From assembly GCF_028656955.1 (NCBI RefSeq), contig NZ_JAMDGY010000076.1, positions 37,555-101,554 of the forward strand: a stretch of 64,000 bases of DNA, given 5' to 3'. Of this stretch, positions 60,217-64,000 are shown in pieces. The translations under genes were made by a program, and so were the position numbers. Source of the DNA: Pseudomonas fontis. GTDB lineage: Bacteria; Pseudomonadota; Gammaproteobacteria; Pseudomonadales; Pseudomonadaceae. Each line of letters begins with the position of its first letter. The stretch's first letter is position 1. Under the pieces are notes generated by a model. It was not told where the DNA came from and did not search any database. It saw only the letters and a list, made by a program, of their open reading frames with translations.

Positions 60217-61260
60217 ATGAGCACCCTGCACCGCATCGAAGCAAAACTGCTGGAAGACCGTTATGCCCGTGGTTGGCACTGCCTGGGGCTGGCCGCGCAG
60301 TACCGTGACGGCAAGGCCCACCGCCTGGACGTGTTCGGCACCCGCCTGGTGGCCTACCAGGGCGAGGATGGCGAACTGAACATTCTGGACGGCTACTGCC
60401 CGCACATGGGCGCCGACCTGAGCACCGGCTGCATCGAAGGCAACTCCATCCGCTGCCCGTTCCATGGCTGGAGCTGGGGCGCGGACGGGATCTGCGACGA
60501 TATTCCCTACGCCAAGCGCATCCCGCCACGGGCCAAGGTCAAGCGCTGGCCGATCATGGAGCAGAACCAGTTGCTGTTCGTGTGGAACGACCCCGAGGGC
60601 AACGCACCCATCGCCGAACAGGCCATCCCGCGCATTGACGCCTGCTTCAGCGACGCATGGGCCAACTGGGAAGTCGCCGAACTGCAAATCGGGACCAACT
60701 GCCGCGAACTGATCGACAACATCGCCGACATGGCGCACTTCGGTACTGTTCACGGCGCGCCGGTCAGCGCGTTCATCAACATCTTCGAAGGCCACCTGGC
60801 CACCCAGATCATGCGCGCACGCAGCGAGCGGCTGTCCGGCGACAGCGAACTGAGCACCGAGGCCACCTACTTCGGCCCGGCCTACCAGATCACCGAAATG
60901 ACCGGGGCCATGAACGGCCAGCCGATCCATTCGATCTTGCTCAACTGCCATGTGCCGATCGACCTCGACAGCTTCACCCTGCGCTATGGCGTGCTGGTGA
61001 AGAAGATCGCCGGGCTCAGCGAAGAGCAGAACCAGGCCATGGCCAAGGCCTATGTGGCCCAGGCGCAGGCTGCGTTCTACGAGGACGTGGCGATCTGGCA
61101 CAGCAAGACCCGGGTCGACAACCCGCTGCTGTGCGACGGTGATGGGCCGGTCTACCAGTTGCGCCGCTGGTACGAGCAGTTCTACACCGACGTCGAACTG
61201 CTGCCGGCTGAAACCCTGCTGAGCAAGCGCTTTGTGGTACGGGACGGCGAACGCGCCTGA
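60217..61260 (+). CDS. Rieske non-haem iron oxygenase, KshA-like
   Basis: This 347-residue oxygenase component has the Rieske [2Fe-2S] site (C61-x-H63 and C80-x2-H83, within GYCPHMGADL and RCPFHGW). The mononuclear iron triad lies in the NIADMAHFGTVH region (about 168-180), with the Asp that bridges to the Rieske cluster nearby. Length and domain order resemble KshA (3-ketosteroid 9-alpha-hydroxylase oxygenase) and related single-component-fed oxygenases, not aromatic-ring alpha subunits (about 450 residues). It needs a separate reductase, which is not in the window. The ATG at 60217 follows a GGAGAA by about 8 bases. A hairpin terminator follows it. Confidence 0.92.
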   Translation: MSTLHRIEAKLLEDRYARGWHCLGLAAQYRDGKAHRLDVFGTRLVAYQGEDGELNILDGYCPHMGADLSTGCIEGNSIRCPFHGWSWGADGICDDIPYAKRIPPRAKVKRWPIMEQNQLLFVWNDPEGNAPIAEQAIPRIDACFSDAWANWEVAELQIGTNCRELIDNIADMAHFGTVHGAPVSAFINIFEGHLATQIMRARSERLSGDSELSTEATYFGPAYQITEMTGAMNGQPIHSILLNCHVPIDLDSFTLRYGVLVKKIAGLSEEQNQAMAKAYVAQAQAAFYEDVAIWHSKTRVDNPLLCDGDGPVYQLRRWYEQFYTDVELLPAETLLSKRFVVRDGERA

Positions 61261-61270
61261 CGGCTTGAAG

Positions 61271-61299
61271 CCCGTCCGACAGGCGTGCTGTCGGACGGG
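61271..61299 (+). terminator. Hairpin terminator after the Rieske oxygenase
   Basis: CCCGTCCGACAG (61271-61282) and CTGTCGGACGGG (61288-61299) form a perfect 12-bp stem with a 5-nt loop, 11 bp after the stop. No T-run follows, but stem strength makes termination likely. Confidence 0.65.
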
Positions 61300-61377
61300 T
61301 ACGCGGGGCATTGCGTGTGGTTGCAGGCGACGCTTATGCTCAGCCACCGCCAACAATAATAAGAAGTGGTCATCCCT

Positions 61378-62508
61378 ATGCTGCCGAGTCTCAGCCTCGA
61401 TTCATTCAGTGAATTGGTCGGTCAACTCTATCAGGGGCCTTTGGAAAACATCCCTTGGGTCACCTTTCTCAACCAGCTCAACCTGCACCTGTGCAGCAAG
61501 TACGTCACCTTCATCCTTCGCCCGCCCAGTGCCCATGTCGATGGCCTGATGGTCAACACCACCGGCAGCTCGACTGAAACCACCGCCTCGTACAACAAGC
61601 ATTTCTTTGCCATGGACCCGTTCGTCGACCTGCCCAACCGCGAGGTCGTGACCCTGGCGGGCTACGTGTCCAACGACGAGCTGCTGCAATCGGAGTTCTA
61701 CAAGAACTTCCTCGAGCCGGCGGACGTGTTCCATATTCTTGGCGCCGACATCAACACCTGTGACGGCGCCCAGTGCCGCATCCGCATCAGCCGCGGGCGC
61801 AGCGACAAGGCCTTTGGCGACGACGAGAAGCAACTGCTGGCCCGTTTCATTCCGCACCTGGAGCGTTCGATCAAGGTGCACATGCAGCTCAACCGCATTG
61901 AAACCGAGCGCAACCTGTATGCCGGCGCGGTCGACCAGATGGCCGTGGGCACGATCATCCTCGACGAAACCGGCAAGGTGCTGCAGACCAACCAGGTGGC
62001 TGACCGGCTGATTCAGGAAAAGGACGGCATCAAGCTGATCAACGATGGTTTGCAGGTTGGTACGGCGCGCGATACCCAGGAGTTCCGCCGGCTGGTGAAG
62101 CAGTCGCTGCTGTCGCAGAAAAGCAGCAACCCCTCGGTGGTCGAGGCCCTGCGCGTGCAACGCCCGTCCGGACGTGCCGACCTGGGCATCATCGTGCGTT
62201 CGGTGCCGCTGTCGGCGTGGAGCGAGGGCAAGCAGTGCCCTACCGTGGTGATCTTTATCAGCGATCCGGAGCAGCAATCGTCGGCACCGCAGGAGATCGT
62301 GCGGGCGCTGTTCGACTTCACCCCGGCGGAAACCCAGCTGGCGATGTTGCTGGCCAATGGGCTGACCCTGGACGAGGCGTCGGAGGAGCTGGGTATCAGC
62401 CGCAACACCTCGCGGGCGCACTTGCGTTCGACCTTCTCCAAGACCGGGGTGACCCGCCAGACCATGCTGGTGCGTTTGATCCTGCGCAGCGTGGCCACGC
62501 TGGGCTGA
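61378..62508 (+). CDS. LuxR-family transcriptional regulator with large N-terminal sensor part
   Basis: This 376-residue protein has a C-terminal LuxR-type helix-turn-helix (about 310-370): FTPAETQLAMLLANGLTLDEASEELGISRNTSRAHLRSTFSKTGVTRQ. The N-terminal about 300 residues lack a phospho-receiver and lack the autoinducer-binding signature. The region AVDQMAVGTIILDETGKVLQTN (about 182-203) looks PAS-like. It lies next to the Rieske/SDR/hydrolase genes and is bracketed by dyads of one family, so it probably controls them. The ATG at 61378 was chosen; a GTG at 61366 would add four residues. The ribosome site is weak for both. Confidence 0.88.
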   Translation: MLPSLSLDSFSELVGQLYQGPLENIPWVTFLNQLNLHLCSKYVTFILRPPSAHVDGLMVNTTGSSTETTASYNKHFFAMDPFVDLPNREVVTLAGYVSNDELLQSEFYKNFLEPADVFHILGADINTCDGAQCRIRISRGRSDKAFGDDEKQLLARFIPHLERSIKVHMQLNRIETERNLYAGAVDQMAVGTIILDETGKVLQTNQVADRLIQEKDGIKLINDGLQVGTARDTQEFRRLVKQSLLSQKSSNPSVVEALRVQRPSGRADLGIIVRSVPLSAWSEGKQCPTVVIFISDPEQQSSAPQEIVRALFDFTPAETQLAMLLANGLTLDEASEELGISRNTSRAHLRSTFSKTGVTRQTMLVRLILRSVATLG

Positions 62509-62509
62509 C

Positions 62510-62525
62510 TCGTCCGCTCGGACGA
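62510..62525. promoter_or_regulatory. 16-bp dyad, candidate operator (copy B)
   Basis: TCGTCCGCTCGGACGA is a perfect dyad (TCGTCCG with CGGACGA) immediately after the LuxR-type gene and 66 bp before the Nudix gene. It differs from the dyad at 60109-60124 at only two inner positions. It may control the Nudix gene or mark the promoter region shared with the LuxR gene end. Confidence 0.6.
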
Positions 62526-62590
62526 TGGCGGGCGCAGTTGCGCGGCGCACAGTGCAGGTCTTCCCATTCCGATCATGCGTGGGCCTGCAT

Positions 62591-63139
62591 ATGCGTAGCT
62601 GTCCGACCATCCTCAAGACCGAACTGCTGGTAGAAAGCAGCCATTTCCAGATTGAAGCCCTGCACCTGGAGTTCAGCAACGGCCAGCAGCGGGTGTATGA
62701 GCGCTTGCGCGGTACGGGTTACCGCTCGGTGATGCTGGTGGCGATGCCTGACCCTGAGCATGTGTTGCTGGTGCGTGAGTATGCGGTGGGCGTGGAGAGC
62801 ACGATTTTGGGATTGCCCAAAGGCGGTGCCGAGGTGGATGAGAGCTATGTGCAGGCGGCGCAGCGGGAGTTGTGCGAGGAAGTTGGCTTCAAGGCGGCGC
62901 GGTTGACTGAACTGGGGGAATTGACCTTGGCCCCGGGGCATTTGTGCCATCGCTATCGGGTGGTACTGGCGGAACAGTTGAGCCCTTGCCCGTTGCCGGG
63001 TGATGAGCCGGAGCCGCTGGAATGCCTGCGGGTGCCGCTGGCGCAGATCCCGGAGCTGGTGGCGCGGGGTGAGCTGCATGAAGCGCGGGCGATTGCTGCG
63101 TTGTTCATGGCCATGGGGGCTTTGGCCCGAAGAATCTAG
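62591..63139 (+). CDS. nudE: NudE-like Nudix hydrolase (ADP compounds hydrolase)
   Basis: This 182-residue Nudix hydrolase is close to the length of E. coli NudE (186). The Nudix box is complete: GGAEVDESYVQAAQRELCEEVG (about 75-96) fits GX5EX7REUXEEXGU. NudE cleaves ADP-containing nucleotides such as ADP-ribose and NADH into AMP and a phosphorylated product. The ATG at 62591 is the only in-frame ATG that keeps the expected N-terminus. It has a weak ribosome site. It lies in front of the REP array. Confidence 0.88.
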   Translation: MRSCPTILKTELLVESSHFQIEALHLEFSNGQQRVYERLRGTGYRSVMLVAMPDPEHVLLVREYAVGVESTILGLPKGGAEVDESYVQAAQRELCEEVGFKAARLTELGELTLAPGHLCHRYRVVLAEQLSPCPLPGDEPEPLECLRVPLAQIPELVARGELHEARAIAALFMAMGALARRI

Positions 63140-63152
63140 TAGGTTGATCCTC

Positions 63153-64000
63153 TGTGGGAACCGAGCTTGCCGGCGATGCAGCACAGCGGTCCCGATTGGC
63201 AAGGCTTTGCCTTGCATCGCTGGCAAGGCCAGCTCCCACAAGTACTCGCAGCGCTGTCGATCCCAGTGAGCAAAGCGTTGCCAGCTTCCACAAATATTCG
63301 TAGCGCTATCGATCCATGTGGGAGCCGGCCTTGCCGGCGATGGAGCGCACAGCGGTCCCGACTGGCAGGGCTTTGCCTTGCATCGCTGGCAAGGCCAGCT
63401 CCCACAAGTGCTCGCAGCGCTGTCGATCCCAGTGAGCAAAGCGTTGCCAGTTTCCACAAATACTCGTAGCGCTATCGATCCATGTGGGAGCCGGCCTTGC
63501 CGGCGATGGAGCGCACAGCGGTCCCGACTGGCAAGGCTTTGCCTTGCATCGCTGGCAAGGCCAGCTCCCACAAGTGCTCGCAGCGCTGTCGATCCCAGTG
63601 AGCAAAGCGTTGCCAGCTTCCACAAATATTCGTAGCGCTATCGATCCATGTGGGAGCCGGCCTTGCCGGCGATGGAGCGCGCAGCGGTCCCGATTGGCAG
63701 GGCTTTACCTTGCATCGCTGGCAAGGCCAGCTCCCACAAGTACTCGCAGCGCTGTCGATCCCAGTGAGCAAGGCTTTGCCAGTTTCCACAAATACTCGTA
63801 GCGCTATCGATCCATGTGGGAGCCGGCCTTGCCGGCGATGGAGCGCACAGCGGTCCCGACTGGCAAGGCTTTGCCTTGCATCGCTGGCAAGGCCAGCTCC
63901 CACAAGTGCTCGCAGCGCTGTCGATCCCAGTAAGCAAGGCTTTGCCAGCTTCCACAAATACTCGTAGCACTATCGATCCGTGTGGGAGCCGGCCTGAACT
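63153..64000. repeat. Tandem array of REP pairs, 166-bp period, truncated by the window end
   Basis: The block starting TGTGGGAGCCGG recurs at 63317, 63483, 63649, 63815 and 63981, exactly 166 bp apart. A diverged first copy starts at 63153 (164 bp before the next). Each unit holds a REP (GTGGGAGC...TTGCCGGCGATGG), an inverted partner (CATCGCTGGCAAGGCCAGCTCCCACA shape) and a spacer with CGCAGCGCTGTCGATCCCAGT and a degenerate half REP. Copies differ by a few bases only. Because 166 is not a multiple of three, the long open frames across it on both strands are not coding. Confidence 0.9.

Noticed and set aside
63105..63970. Several 60-160-codon frames on both strands across the 166-bp repeats, with a MWKLATLCSLGSTALR-like repeat
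   Set aside because: 166 is not a multiple of three, so each copy is read in a different frame, and the open frames are a composition effect of REP palindromes.
63153..64000. CRISPR array
   Set aside because: The repeats have no unique spacers, the units are 166 bp long and near-identical throughout, and no cas gene is present.

Overview
The window is high-GC DNA from a Pseudomonas, most likely of the P. putida/P. fluorescens lineage. The pointers are the complete Pseudomonas-type haem uptake locus (phuR, a TonB protein, phuSTUVW), Pseudomonas-style REP palindromes (GTGGGAGC...GCCGGCGAT type), and codon use and Shine-Dalgarno sites typical of the genus. Organism assignment is inference; no rRNA or tRNA gene was found.

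Region 1 (about 1.8-35.9 kb) is a large NRPS/PKS hybrid biosynthetic locus that I do not recognise as a named cluster. In order it holds a FAAH-like amidase, a cytochrome P450, a three-module NRPS (C-A-PCP x3), a one-module PKS with an intact KS but a degenerate AT, an SbnA/SbnB pair for L-2,3-diaminopropionate (Dap), a one-module NRPS whose pocket looks like a diamino-acid pocket, and a terminal NRPS whose A domain is interrupted by a GNAT-like acyltransferase domain. Three accessory genes follow (an unknown, an SRPBCC-like protein, and a probable 2OG-Fe(II) oxygenase), then a response regulator/histidine kinase pair, a MATE exporter, a methyltransferase-like protein that has lost its SAM loop, a ParB/Srx-fold protein resembling the serine kinase SbnI, a type II thioesterase and an ABC-F ATPase. 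Together these genes can supply Dap from serine, assemble a Thr-, Val/Ile- and Dap-containing peptide with one C2 extension, tailor it oxidatively, export it, and perhaps protect the ribosome. A cytosine/purine-type NCS1 transporter gene lies divergently upstream.

Region 2 (36-40.6 kb) is a periplasmic sulfatase with an extended SDR, divergent from an AraC-family regulator. Region 3 (40.6-48.6 kb) is the haem uptake system, with an AT-rich divergent promoter carrying a dyad. Region 4 (48.6-51.0 kb) has an AI-2E family permease and two exported proteins of unknown function.

Region 5 (51.3-57.6 kb) is an allophanate hydrolase, urea (or guanidine) carboxylase and GntR operon, headed by a good sigma-54 promoter match and closed by an intrinsic terminator. 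Region 6 (57.7-63.1 kb) holds a small winged-helix protein, a tiny exported protein, an alpha/beta hydrolase, an SDR, a Rieske oxygenase, a LuxR-type regulator and a NudE-like Nudix hydrolase. Three 16-bp dyads of one family (TCGTCC-N4/5-GACGA type) sit in its intergenic spaces and probably mark one regulon. Region 7 (63.15 kb to the end) is a 166-bp-period tandem array of REP pairs that runs off the window edge.
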